From NCBI RefSeq assembly GCF_039566955.1, contig NZ_CP154796.1, positions 2,790,001 to 2,854,000 of the forward strand: a stretch of 64,000 nucleotides of DNA, written 5' to 3'. Within the stretch, counting starts at the first letter, position 1. Every line of letters starts with the position of its first letter. The notes under the pieces are model-generated. The model saw nothing but the letters and a program-made list of their open reading frames with translations, had not been told where the DNA came from and made no database searches. This DNA is from Micromonospora sp. DSM 45708. GTDB taxonomy: Bacteria > Actinomycetota > Actinomycetes > Mycobacteriales > Micromonosporaceae. Below, one piece after another: positions 49,425 through 59,600 of the stretch. A program made the translations under genes and the position numbers.

Positions 49425-50297
49425 ATGACACGCGTGGCGGTGCTCGGGCTCGGCGGCATGGGTACGCCGATGGCGGCGAACCTGATCGGCGCCGGGCTGG
49501 ACACGGTGGTGTGGAACCGGCGTCCCGAGCCGGCCCACGCGCTCGCCGGGCGGGGCGCCGAGGTGGCCGCCGACCCGGCCGAGGCGGTGCGCCGGGCCGA
49601 CGTGGCGGTGACCATGGTGACCGACGCGGACGCGGTCCACGCGATCGCGGTCGACCGGGGCATGCTGGCTGCCCTGCCGGCGGGTGCGGTGTGGGCGCAG
49701 ATGAGCACCATCGGCGTGGCCGCGACCGCGCGGCTGGCCGACCTGGTCGCCACCGAGCGGCCCGACGTCACCCTGGTGGACGCGCCGGTGGCCGGCAGCC
49801 GCGGCCCGGCCGAGCAGGGTCGCCTCACGGTGCTCGCCTCCGGCCCGGAGCAGGCGCGCGAGCGGGTCGCCCCGGTGTTCGACGCGGTCGGGCAGCGGAC
49901 GCTCTGGCTGGGGCCGACCGGCGCCGGCTCGCGACTCAAGCTCGTCAACAACCTGCTGCTGGCGTTCGTCAACGAGGGGGTGGCCGCGGCGGTGGCGCTC
50001 GGCGACACGCTCGGCCTGGACCGCGACACGGTCCGGCAGGCGCTGGACGGAAGCCCGCTGGTCTCGCCCTGGGCGGCCGAGAAGCTGGCGCGGGTCGTCC
50101 GCGACGAGCACGGCGCCCAGTACTCGCTCGCGCTGGCGCTCAAGGACGTCGAACTGGCGCTGCGGGAAGCCCCGCCGGGCAGCTTCCCGGCCGCCGAGGC
50201 GCTGGCCGCCGAGTGGCGGCACGCGGCGGACCGCGGCCTCGGCGGCGACGACCTGACCGTGGTGACCCGCGTGCTCGGCGGGGGCGCGAACCGCTGA
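49425..50297 (+). CDS. NAD(P)-dependent beta-hydroxyacid dehydrogenase (3-hydroxyisobutyrate dehydrogenase-like)
   Basis: A 290-residue enzyme. VAVLGLGGMGTPMAANLIGAG is the Rossmann start plus family signature, DAPVAGSRGPAEQGRLTVL the substrate motif and GAGSRLKLVNNLLL carries the catalytic Lys (K in RLKLVNN). The second half is the all-helical dimer domain. Candidates are 3-hydroxyisobutyrate, tartronate-semialdehyde or an imine reductase; the exact substrate is not clear. ATG at 49425 follows GAGGGGAG. Alone in its orientation. Confidence 0.88.
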   Translation: MTRVAVLGLGGMGTPMAANLIGAGLDTVVWNRRPEPAHALAGRGAEVAADPAEAVRRADVAVTMVTDADAVHAIAVDRGMLAALPAGAVWAQMSTIGVAATARLADLVATERPDVTLVDAPVAGSRGPAEQGRLTVLASGPEQARERVAPVFDAVGQRTLWLGPTGAGSRLKLVNNLLLAFVNEGVAAAVALGDTLGLDRDTVRQALDGSPLVSPWAAEKLARVVRDEHGAQYSLALALKDVELALREAPPGSFPAAEALAAEWRHAADRGLGGDDLTVVTRVLGGGANR

Positions 50298-50358
50298 GTC
50301 CTGGCCGGAACCGGAGCGTCTCTGAGCCCGGCCCTACGACACCGCGCGCCGCCGCCGG

Positions 50359-50994
50359 TCACGCGGGGACCGCCGCCGGCGCGTGGTGCGCGCCGCCGTG
50401 GGCGGCCACCCACCCGGTGGTGATCAGCAGCAGCGCGGCGCAGTACGTGCCCATCACCAGCAGGCCCGCGCCGGGCAGCTCGGTGCCGGCCGCGCCCACG
50501 CCGATGAGCAGGTCGGAGACGAGGAAGAACGCGCCGCCGGCGCCGACCCGCGCCGACACGCCGGTCGCGGCGGCGGCCATCAGGCACAGCGCCAGGCTGT
50601 AGCCGAGCACCGGCAGCCGCAGCGGGCCCAGAGTGCCCCACAGCAGCGCGTTCCCGGCCGCCCAGGCGAGCAGGTAACCGGCCCACGCCAGCACCGGCGG
50701 TCGGCCGTGCCGCCGGAAACCGGTCAGGAACGCGAGCTGCGCGACCAGGAAGAACCCCATGCCGACCAGGAACGCGGCCCGTCCGGGCACGAGCAGCGCC
50801 ACGTCCCCGGCGGTGGCGGCGACCAGACCGGTCGCCACCGCGTCCCACCGGCCCCGGCGCCGCCAGAGGTACGCCAGCAGCACCGGCGCCAGCAGCGGCT
50901 TGGCCAGCCACTGGAGCACCGTCGAGTCGAGCGCCACCCCGACCAGCTCGACGGCGGCGACGAGCCCGAACAGGGCCAGCCAGGAACGCCTCAC
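50359..50994 (-). CDS. YhhN/TMEM86-like membrane protein (putative lysoplasmalogenase)
   Basis: A 211-residue protein of about eight membrane helices. ATAGDVALL, with a conserved Asp inside a helix, and LVSDLLIGVGA, with a second Asp, are the marks of the YhhN family, whose animal member TMEM86 is a lysoplasmalogenase cleaving vinyl-ether lipids. Third gene of an operon: its GTG start overlaps the stop of the hydroxylase gene by 4 bp. The pairing with an alkylglycerol-monooxygenase-like hydroxylase supports a role in ether-lipid turnover, by inference. Confidence 0.78.
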   Translation of the reverse strand: MRRSWLALFGLVAAVELVGVALDSTVLQWLAKPLLAPVLLAYLWRRRGRWDAVATGLVAATAGDVALLVPGRAAFLVGMGFFLVAQLAFLTGFRRHGRPPVLAWAGYLLAWAAGNALLWGTLGPLRLPVLGYSLALCLMAAAATGVSARVGAGGAFFLVSDLLIGVGAAGTELPGAGLLVMGTYCAALLLITTGWVAAHGGAHHAPAAVPA

Positions 50995-51818
50995 CGGGCC
51001 GGCTGCCAGCCGGGACGGCCGAGCAGGTAACCGAGCCGGTGCCGCCAGCAGGTGGCCCGGCGCACGTCGGACCAGATCGCGGCGAACTCGTGCGTGGCCA
51101 CCCGCAGCGGGTTGTAGGTGCCGATGTTCTTCGTCAGCCCGTAGCGCACCGCGGCGCGCTCCGGCGCGAAGCTGCCGAACAGCCGGTCCCACACGATCAG
51201 GATGCCGCCGTAGTTGCGGTCCAGGTACTCGGTGTTCGAGCCGTGGTGCACCCGGTGGTGCGACGGGGTGTTGAACACCCACTCGATCGGCCGGGGCAGC
51301 CGGCCGACCCGCTCGGTGTGCAGGAAGAACTGGTAGAGCAGGCTGATCGACTGCTGGAGGAAGATCATCCAGGGCGGGATGCCGAGCAGCGCCAGCGGCA
51401 GCCAGAACGGCAGCGAGGTCATCGGCGTCCAGCTCTGCCGCAGCGCGGTGGAGAAGTTGTAGTGGACGCTGGAGTGGTGCACCACGTGGCTGGCCCAGAG
51501 CACCCGCACCTCGTGGTGGGAGCGGTGGAACCAGTAGTAGGCCAGGTCGTCGGCGAAGAAGACGATCGCCCAGGTCCACCAGTCGCCGGGGGACAGGTGC
51601 ACCGGCGCGACCGTCCACAGCGCCGCGTAGAGACCGACCGTGAGCAGCTTCCACGGGAAACCGATGAGCTGGCTGCCCAGTCCCATCGACAGGCTGGTGG
51701 TGGTGTCGCGCAGCTCGTAGCCGCGCTCGTCGTCGTCGGGCAGGAAGCGGTAGGAGACCGCCTCGATCACGATCAGCAGCAGGAACGCCGGGACGGCGTA
51801 CAGCACGGCGGGGATCAT
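50991..51818 (-). CDS. Fatty acid hydroxylase / sterol desaturase superfamily protein
   Basis: A 275-residue integral membrane di-iron enzyme with four to five helices. The histidine boxes are HRSHHEVR (HxxHH), HVVHHSSVHYN (HxxHH) and NTPSHHRVHHGSN (HHxxHH), complete for metal binding. The order and NTEYLDRNYGG ending resemble alkylglycerol monooxygenase (TMEM195) more than sterol desaturases. The family inserts hydroxyl groups next to ether or into acyl chains. It sits between a FadR regulator (4-bp overlap) and the YhhN gene (4-bp overlap). Confidence 0.87.
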   Translation of the reverse strand: MIPAVLYAVPAFLLLIVIEAVSYRFLPDDDERGYELRDTTTSLSMGLGSQLIGFPWKLLTVGLYAALWTVAPVHLSPGDWWTWAIVFFADDLAYYWFHRSHHEVRVLWASHVVHHSSVHYNFSTALRQSWTPMTSLPFWLPLALLGIPPWMIFLQQSISLLYQFFLHTERVGRLPRPIEWVFNTPSHHRVHHGSNTEYLDRNYGGILIVWDRLFGSFAPERAAVRYGLTKNIGTYNPLRVATHEFAAIWSDVRRATCWRHRLGYLLGRPGWQPAR

Positions 51819-52537
51819 GCGCGCGCTTCCCTTCCGGTGGTGGGGGTGGTGGTGACCGGGGCGGTCAGCAGCGCCCGGGCCTGCCGGGCCGCCGCCTCGC
51901 CCCGGCCGGACGCGACCGCCGCGGCGAGCCGGCGGTGCCCGGCGACGTCGAGCAGTTCGGCGGCGCGGGCGTCCGGGGGGACGTCGCCGACCGCGAACGT
52001 GCCGGCGACCAGGCTGTTGAAGGCCAACTGGTAGGCGGTGTTGCCGCTGCCGCGCACCACCAGTCGCCAGATGCGGATGTTCGCCTCGGCCATCCGGTCC
52101 AGGTCGGGCGCGAGCGCGCCGTACTCCTCGGCGGCCCGGACCAGCGCGGCGACCACCGCCTCGTCGCCGCGTTCGGCGCAGAGTCGGGCCGCGTCGATGC
52201 CGACGCAGGCCCGCATCTCCAGCATGTCGCGCACCAGCGTCTCGACCGGGAGTACGTCTCCGGAGCGGGCCAGCGACAGCGCCAGGTCGAGCCCGGCGTG
52301 CACCCGCCAGTCGAGCACCCGGGTCGCGCCGCCCTGGCTGACCCGGACCAGGCCGAGCTGTTGCAGCCGACGCAGCGCCTCCCGCACCGCGTGCCGGTTC
52401 ACCGCGAACGCGGCGGCCAGTTCCCGCTCGCCGGGCAGCGTCTCGTCCGGCCGGTGGCGCCCGGACACGATGGCGTCGCGGAGCTGGCCGAAGACGTGGT
52501 CGGAGACCGAGGCGCGGGGCGCGGGGGTGAAGGCCAT
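51815..52537 (-). CDS. GntR/FadR-type transcriptional regulator
   Basis: A 240-residue repressor-like protein. The winged helix-turn-helix at about residues 8-70 includes VFGQLRDAIVSGRHRP, LPGERELAAAFAVNRHAVREAL and RVSQGGATRV. The C-terminal FCD-like helical domain (RDMLEMRACVGIDAARLCAE) binds an acidic metabolite, often with metal. The ATG at 52537 is preferred over the GTG at 52561 because a good promoter ends 7 nt before it. It heads the operon with the hydroxylase and YhhN genes and probably controls it through a palindrome just upstream. Confidence 0.87.
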   Translation of the reverse strand: MAFTPAPRASVSDHVFGQLRDAIVSGRHRPDETLPGERELAAAFAVNRHAVREALRRLQQLGLVRVSQGGATRVLDWRVHAGLDLALSLARSGDVLPVETLVRDMLEMRACVGIDAARLCAERGDEAVVAALVRAAEEYGALAPDLDRMAEANIRIWRLVVRGSGNTAYQLAFNSLVAGTFAVGDVPPDARAAELLDVAGHRRLAAAVASGRGEAAARQARALLTAPVTTTPTTGREARA

Positions 52538-52544
52538 GGCCAGC

Positions 52545-52588
52545 AGTGTGGCCCGGGACACATCAACCCGTCAACTGGTTGGACCAGT
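52545..52588 (-). promoter_or_regulatory. FadR-operon promoter and operator
   Basis: On the minus strand TTGACG (52574-52569), an 18-bp spacer and CACACT (52550-52545) end 7 nt before the ATG at 52537. A perfect dyad ACTGGT-TGG-ACCAGT lies at 52574-52588, touching the -35; its core TGGT-N3-ACCA is the classic FadR-subfamily operator form. Confidence 0.7.
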
Positions 52589-52679
52589 AGGGTTCTCCGA
52601 GCGCCCGGCCGGTGGGTGCCGTCGCGGTCACGCCTCGTATCCTTTCCGCCGTAGCCCCGCCACGGTGAAGGGAGTCGGT

Positions 52680-54572
<1,893 letters not shown>

Positions 54573-54579
54573 GCGCACC

Positions 54580-54609
54580 GGCGGGGGCCCCGCGACCGGG
54601 GCCCCCGCC
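54580..54609. terminator. Bidirectional hairpin terminator
   Basis: A perfect 12-bp stem (54580-54591 with 54598-54609) and 6-nt loop lie between the convergent htpG and oxidoreductase-hemerythrin genes. Confidence 0.75.
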
Positions 54610-54614
54610 GCCGC

Positions 54615-56177
54615 TCACAGTTGACCGGGGAAGAAGCCGTAGCGGGCCAGCGGCTCGACGATCTGGTGCTCCTCGTACGACAGGTGCGACAGCAGCGTGT
54701 CGGTCAGCAGGTCCACCGCCTCCTGCAACTCGGTGAAGTCGCCGGGTCGGCGGATCAGCTCCACCAGCGCCCGGTCCACGCTCTCCACCACGTCGTGGAT
54801 CACCACGTGCTCCTCCGCCAGACGGTCCAGCACCGGCGCCAGCCCGGCGTCGGCGCGGCGCAGGTGCGGGAAGATGGAGGCGTCCTCCAGCCCGTGGTGC
54901 TGGGTCACCACCGTGCAGTAGGCCGCGCAGTAGGCGCCCAGCGTCCAGTTGTTCTGCCGCATCGTCATCTCGTTCAGCACGGCCCGCGCCCCGCCGGGGG
55001 AGACCGCGCCGCGCCTGACCTGTTCCAGCAGGTCGCGCACCTGGGCCAGCTCCTGGCGCAGGTGGTCGTGCACGTCCACCAGGTGCTGCCCGGCCGCCTG
55101 CCCGCGGGCCGGGTAGACCTGACCGGCCGGCGCCGGCGGGGCGGCCGGGCGGGTCGTCTCGTCCCAGAGGCGGCGCGCGCTCAGGCGTACCCCGGGGTCG
55201 GGGGTGGGGGTGACCGCGAGCGTGGTCGGGCCGCCGGCCGTGGCCCGCTCCTCGGCGACGGCCCGGGCGCCGCTGCCGGGCGTGGTGCGCTCGGCGGCGA
55301 CCAGCTCCCGCACCGCCGGCGCCACCTCCTGGGCGAAGAGCTGGATGGCGCGTGGCTCGTCGCCGGCGAGGACGAACGTGGTGATGCCGTGCGCCAGCGT
55401 GAGCCCGGCCAGTTCCTCCGCCCACTGCTGCGGCGGCCCGGCGAGGAAGCCGGTGGACGAGCGGGCGAACGTGCCGTTCACGTTGAGCATCCGGCGGATC
55501 GCGCCCGGGTCCCGGCCGGCGGCCCGCGCGCCGTCGTCGACCAGGGCGTTGAGCGCCGGCAGGTCGTCCGGCCCGTTCGGCAGGTACGACAGCGACGGCA
55601 GCCAGCCGTCCGCGGCGCGCCCGACCAGCCGCAGCATCCGCGGCTTGTACGCGCCCACCCAGATGCCCACCGGATGCGCCGGCGCCGGTCCGCGTTTCGC
55701 CCCGACCACCCGGTAGTGCTCACCGGGCAGGCGGATCATGTCGCGCCGGTCGGTGTCCCACACCTCGCGGATGACGCGGATCGCCTCGTCGAGCGCGTCG
55801 ACCGCCGCGCCGGGGGAGAGCCGCCGGCCGCCGGCCGCCTCGATCCCGTCCCAGAACGCGCCCGCGCCGAGCCCCAGCTCGACCCGGCCGCCGGTGAGCA
55901 GGTCCAGGCTGGCGACGCTGCGCGCCAGCACCACCGGTTGGCGCAGCGGCAGGTTGAGCACGTTGCCGGCCAGGCGGATCCGGTCGGTGGCGGCGGCCAC
56001 GTACGACATCAGCGTCCACGTGTCCAGGAAGGTCGGCAGGTAGGGGTGGTCCTGGAAGGTGACCAGGTCCAGTCCGGCCTGTTCGCCGAGCGTGGCGAGC
56101 GCGACCACCTGGTCGGGGCGTCCGGCGTCCGGCGTGAGGAAGCTGCCGAAGGCCAGCTCGTGTCCGTGGTCGGTCAT
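54615..56177 (-). CDS. LLM-class (F420/FMN) oxidoreductase fused to a hemerythrin-like domain
   Basis: A 520-residue fusion. Residues 1-310 form a luciferase-like TIM barrel (VTFQDHPYLPTFLDTWTLMS, GLGAGAFWDGIEAAGG, GIWVGAYKPRMLRLVGRAADG), of the type using F420 or FMN in actinobacteria. After a Pro/Ala-rich linker (about 315-360), residues 360-515 form a hemerythrin-type four-helix bundle with iron-ligand candidates in HDHLRQEL, QHHGLEDASIFPHL, EEHVVIHDVVE and HLSYEEHQIVE. The second domain could bind oxygen or nitric oxide and tune or feed the redox reaction. The fusion is continuous with no frameshift. Substrate unknown. Confidence 0.87.
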   Translation of the reverse strand: MTDHGHELAFGSFLTPDAGRPDQVVALATLGEQAGLDLVTFQDHPYLPTFLDTWTLMSYVAAATDRIRLAGNVLNLPLRQPVVLARSVASLDLLTGGRVELGLGAGAFWDGIEAAGGRRLSPGAAVDALDEAIRVIREVWDTDRRDMIRLPGEHYRVVGAKRGPAPAHPVGIWVGAYKPRMLRLVGRAADGWLPSLSYLPNGPDDLPALNALVDDGARAAGRDPGAIRRMLNVNGTFARSSTGFLAGPPQQWAEELAGLTLAHGITTFVLAGDEPRAIQLFAQEVAPAVRELVAAERTTPGSGARAVAEERATAGGPTTLAVTPTPDPGVRLSARRLWDETTRPAAPPAPAGQVYPARGQAAGQHLVDVHDHLRQELAQVRDLLEQVRRGAVSPGGARAVLNEMTMRQNNWTLGAYCAAYCTVVTQHHGLEDASIFPHLRRADAGLAPVLDRLAEEHVVIHDVVESVDRALVELIRRPGDFTELQEAVDLLTDTLLSHLSYEEHQIVEPLARYGFFPGQL

Positions 56178-56503
56178 CCGCCCCGCTCCTCGCGCGATCT
56201 TGTCCGGTCCCGCCCACGGTAGCCCCGCCGTCCGCCCGGCCCGCCGGAAACCCCGTCGGTCGCGTCGGCGGAACCTGACCTCACGTCGTGGTCAGCGGTG
56301 ATCGTCCGGGTCAGGACGGCGCGCGACGGCGGTCCGGGGCGTGGAGTCGCCGTTCACCGGCGGCCGTCCCGCGACACGCCGGACCGTCGGTGTCCGTGCT
56401 GCTCCGGGCGCCGGTGCCCGGCCGGGGCGGCGGATGGCCGGGTTCCGTCGCCGTCGGTTGCTATGGTCACGAGGCTTGGCTAAGACGTGAAGAAAGCGCG
56501 GAT
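56178..56503. other. Divergent intergenic region, 326 bp
   Basis: It separates the oxidoreductase-hemerythrin gene from the YbaB-like gene. A -10-like TATGGT at 56462-56467 points toward the latter. A longer in-frame opening upstream of 56504 exists but is Arg/Gly-rich and has no ribosome site, so I leave it out. Nothing else recognisable. Confidence 0.4.
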
Positions 56504-56953
56504 ATGACCAACGATGCGTTCTCGGCCGCCGCGAGCCTCGACGAGCTGCTGACCCGCACGCAGCAGGCGTTGGCCGCGATGCGGTCCCGGGCCACCGTGC
56601 ACACCGACGGTGAGCCGGGCGACGTGCTGCGGGCCGAGGGCGCCGCGGCCGGCGGCCGGGTCCGCGCGGTCGCGGTCCAGGGCGGCCGGCTGGACTCGGT
56701 CGCGGTCGACCCGGAGTTGGCCGGCGAACCGCTGGAGGCGCTCTGCGGGCACGTCGTCGCCGCCGTCAATGCCGCGCTGGCCGAGTTGGACGCGCAGGTC
56801 AGCGCCTCGGCCCGGGCGGACACCGACGCGCTCGCCGTCCGGCTCGGCGGGCTGCCCGACCAGGCGGAGCTGTTCAGCGCGACGATGCACGAGGTGGCCG
56901 CGCGGATCCGCCGCGACCGCGACGCCGCGTCCCGCGCCGCCCGCCCGGCCTGA
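56504..56953 (+). CDS. YbaB/EbfC family nucleoid-associated protein
   Basis: A 149-residue protein with the YbaB pattern: an N-terminal helix (LDELLTRTQQALAAMRSRA), a central beta-sheet (GDVLRAEGAAAGGRVRAVAV then GGRLDSVAVDPEL) and a helical dimer end (LCGHVVAAVNAALAELD). Members bind DNA as dimers. It stands alone, not beside dnaX or recR, so it is one of the extra actinobacterial paralogs rather than the standard one. Only a weak ribosome site precedes the ATG at 56504. Confidence 0.72.
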   Translation: MTNDAFSAAASLDELLTRTQQALAAMRSRATVHTDGEPGDVLRAEGAAAGGRVRAVAVQGGRLDSVAVDPELAGEPLEALCGHVVAAVNAALAELDAQVSASARADTDALAVRLGGLPDQAELFSATMHEVAARIRRDRDAASRAARPA

Positions 56954-57056
56954 TCGGCGGGTCGGGCGGGGCCGTGACCGGCACCGGGACGGCGGGGCGG
57001 CCCTCCCGGCTCGATCAGCGTCGGCGGGCCCGTCACGCCGGCCGGCGGAGACGACG

Positions 57057-57094
57057 GAGCGGCCGGCCGTCGGGAGGACGACGACCGGCCGCTC
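57057..57094 (-). terminator. Hairpin terminator of the metallopeptidase gene
   Basis: A perfect 10-bp stem (57057-57066 with 57085-57094) and an 18-nt loop lie just beyond the minus-strand stop at 57104. Confidence 0.55.
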
Positions 57095-57103
57095 GCGGTG
57101 CGG

Positions 57104-59167
57104 TCAGCTCAGGTTGACCGCGGTGTCGTCGACGACGAAGGACGTCTGGAGGGAGGCGTCCTCCACGCCGCTGAACGAGATGGTGGCGGTGGTGCCGGCC
57201 AGCGACGAGATGTCGAAGGACCGCTGCACGTAGCCGGTGGCCTTGTTCAGGTTGGAGTAGGTCGCCAGCGTGGTGCTGCCGGCCTTGACGGTCAGCTTGT
57301 CGTAGGCGGTGCTCGTGGTCGACTCCGCGCTGTCGACGTGCAGCCAGAAGCTCAGCGTGGCCCGGCAGCCGGCCGGGATGGTGACCGACTGGCTGAGCGT
57401 GTCGGTGTGCGAGGAGCCGTAGCCGTCGAGCCACGCCTTGTACGAGCCGCCGTGCGCGGCCTGGCCGCTGTCGGTGGTGATGACGCCCGACGAGGCGGTC
57501 CAGTTCACGTTGCCCGACTCGAAGCCGGGGTTGGCCAGCTTGTTGCCGGAGCAGCCGCCGGGCGGCGGGGTGCTCGTGGTGGTCGGCGTGGGCGTCGGCG
57601 TACCGCCGGCACAGGTCGGGTCACCCGACTGCGCCGGCACGCTGACCGCGTCCCAGGCCGCCTTGACGGTGTTGAACTCGGTGCAGCCGCTCGGGTAGAG
57701 GTTCTTCGCCGCCTGGAGCGTCCAGGTGCGGTACTTCAGGTACGACGAGGAGGACGTCTTCAGCAGCATCGCGTTGTACATGATCTTGATGGCCTTCTGG
57801 ATGCCCAGGCCGGTCACGCTGCTGCTGTTGCAGGTCGAGCTGGACGGCTGCCCGTTGGTCGGGCTGCTGCCGTTGGCGAGCAGGTAGAACCAGTGGTTGC
57901 CGGGACCGGCGGAGGCGTGCACCTCGCCACCGGGGACGCTGCTGGAGTAGCAGTTCGGGTCGCCGAGCGCCCCCGGGTTGTACATGTTCCGGATCGGGCC
58001 GGAGCCGACCAGGTTGATCTTCTCGCCGACCAGGAAGTCCGGCGCGTCGTAGCTGGACGGCTCGTTGGCGAACCACTCGGTGGCCGCGCCGAACGTGTCC
58101 GCCACGAACTCCTGGGTGCCGCCGCCGGAGATGCCGCCCGGGGTGTGGTCGTCGATGCCGTGGCCGATCTCGTGGGCCACCACGTCGAGCGAGCCGATCC
58201 ACTGGCCGGCGGTGTTCTTGCCGATCTGGACCTGGGTGCCGTCGTAGTAGGCGTTCTGGTCGTTCAGGCCCACCCGGATCGGCCAGTAGCCGCCGTTGCC
58301 GTCGGCGCCGTTGCGGCCCAGCCACTGGTTGAGCATCTTGTGCTCGGTCTGGGCGGAGAACAGCGCGTCGACGCAGCCGGTCTCCTTGTTGGTGGCGGTG
58401 CCGTTGCCCCAGGCGTCGTCGGTGCCGCTGAACGTGGTGTTGTTCGCGGCGTCCTGGCAGCTGAGGTTCGTGACGGTCGGGTCCTTCATGGTGTACGTGC
58501 TGCCCGACTGCGTGGTGTTCAGCGTGAGCGGGCTGGGCCCGTTCCAGGCGCCGGTGCCGGTGCCATTGACGACGTGCTCCTGCTTGCGCAGCACCGCGCC
58601 GGTGCGGGCGTCGACGTCCACGGTGAGCCGGCTGACACCGTCCGCGCCGGTGCCGCGCACGGTGGTCTCCCAGGCCAGCGTCGGGCTGGCGCCGAGCGTG
58701 TAGACCACCAGCGTGGTGCCCTCGACCGAGCTGACGGTCTTGAGCTGGGCGCGCGCCGTCTTCGCGGCGGCGGCCGAGGTCAGCGTGGGGGTGGTGGTGA
58801 GCGCGCCGATCGGCCGTTGCTGGGCGACCGAGGCGTACTTCAGGTTGCCGGCGCCGTCGGTGGCGAGCACGAAGTCGCCGCCGACCACCGGCAGGCCCTT
58901 GTAGGTGCGCTCGTAGGGCACGTACTGGGTGCCCTCGGAGGAGATCACGGGCTTCTGCACGAACGCGTCGTCCGAGCCGGCCTGGAGGTAGGCGGGACGG
59001 TTCGCGACCAGCGCGCGGGCCGAGTCGGCGGCTGCCGCGCGGGCCTGGGCGGGGTTCGGGGCGGCGGGCCCGGGTGGCGCGGCCTGCACGGCCGCGGCGG
59101 TGCCGGCGGCCAGCACGCCGGCCGCGGCTGCGCCGGTGAGCGCGGCGAGGCGGGGTGAGAGCTTCAA
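57104..59167 (-). CDS. Secreted M4-family (thermolysin-like) zinc metallopeptidase
   Basis: A 687-residue preproenzyme. Signal peptide about 1-32, then an FTP/PepSY-type propeptide to about 190, then the M4 catalytic domain. Zinc site: VVAHEIGHGIDDHT with H332-E333...H336, plus the downstream Glu in TQEFVADTFGAATEWF. After a Thr/Pro linker (about 535-555) the C-terminal 135 residues form a beta-sandwich domain (NPGFESGNVNWTASSGV) that usually binds carbohydrate or protein. It digests extracellular protein. The start is a TTG at 59167 (giving LKLSPRLAAL), preceded by AGGAG at 11 nt; there is no better start. Confidence 0.92.
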   Translation of the reverse strand: MKLSPRLAALTGAAAAGVLAAGTAAAVQAAPPGPAAPNPAQARAAAADSARALVANRPAYLQAGSDDAFVQKPVISSEGTQYVPYERTYKGLPVVGGDFVLATDGAGNLKYASVAQQRPIGALTTTPTLTSAAAAKTARAQLKTVSSVEGTTLVVYTLGASPTLAWETTVRGTGADGVSRLTVDVDARTGAVLRKQEHVVNGTGTGAWNGPSPLTLNTTQSGSTYTMKDPTVTNLSCQDAANNTTFSGTDDAWGNGTATNKETGCVDALFSAQTEHKMLNQWLGRNGADGNGGYWPIRVGLNDQNAYYDGTQVQIGKNTAGQWIGSLDVVAHEIGHGIDDHTPGGISGGGTQEFVADTFGAATEWFANEPSSYDAPDFLVGEKINLVGSGPIRNMYNPGALGDPNCYSSSVPGGEVHASAGPGNHWFYLLANGSSPTNGQPSSSTCNSSSVTGLGIQKAIKIMYNAMLLKTSSSSYLKYRTWTLQAAKNLYPSGCTEFNTVKAAWDAVSVPAQSGDPTCAGGTPTPTPTTTSTPPPGGCSGNKLANPGFESGNVNWTASSGVITTDSGQAAHGGSYKAWLDGYGSSHTDTLSQSVTIPAGCRATLSFWLHVDSAESTTSTAYDKLTVKAGSTTLATYSNLNKATGYVQRSFDISSLAGTTATISFSGVEDASLQTSFVVDDTAVNLS

Positions 59168-59600
59168 GAGGGTTTGCTCCTGTTCCTAGGCGCGCCGCAC
59201 GGAGCCCGGTGGGGACGGGCGGCGCGATGGTGCGAGGCGGGTGACGGTCGGTCACCGGAGCTGCCGGCGTGGCTCCGGGTCGACAGATCGACCGTCCGGG
59301 CCGTCGGGGGTCGGCGGCTCGTTGGGTGCACAATCACACGGCGCGCGAGCCGGGAGCAATGGGTGACCGGGGCAACCGACACCTGCCGGACAGCCGGCCG
59401 CCGACACGAATTCAGGAAGCCATGATCTTCAATAGCCCCTGATCAGGGTGAACATTGTCGCCAGTGGACGACGGCGGGTCCAGGATGTGAACATTGCCGC
59501 TCTGCGCAACTGGTGCACATAGATTCAGCGTGGACCGGCGGCCCCCCGGCCGGTCCCGCCGGCAGGCGTGGGCCGGGCGCGCTCCGGGTACGAGGGCGGC
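59168..59600. promoter_or_regulatory. Divergent intergenic region with two direct repeats
   Basis: This 433-bp gap lies between the metallopeptidase (minus) and the diacylglycerol-kinase-like gene (plus). It is less GC-rich around 59400-59530. Two 14-bp direct copies, GTGAACATTGtCGC at 59448-59461 and GTGAACATTGcCGC at 59487-59500, are 39 bp apart and look like protein-binding sites. TAGATT at about 59520-59525 could be a -10 for the plus-strand gene. No ORF stands out. Confidence 0.45.
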
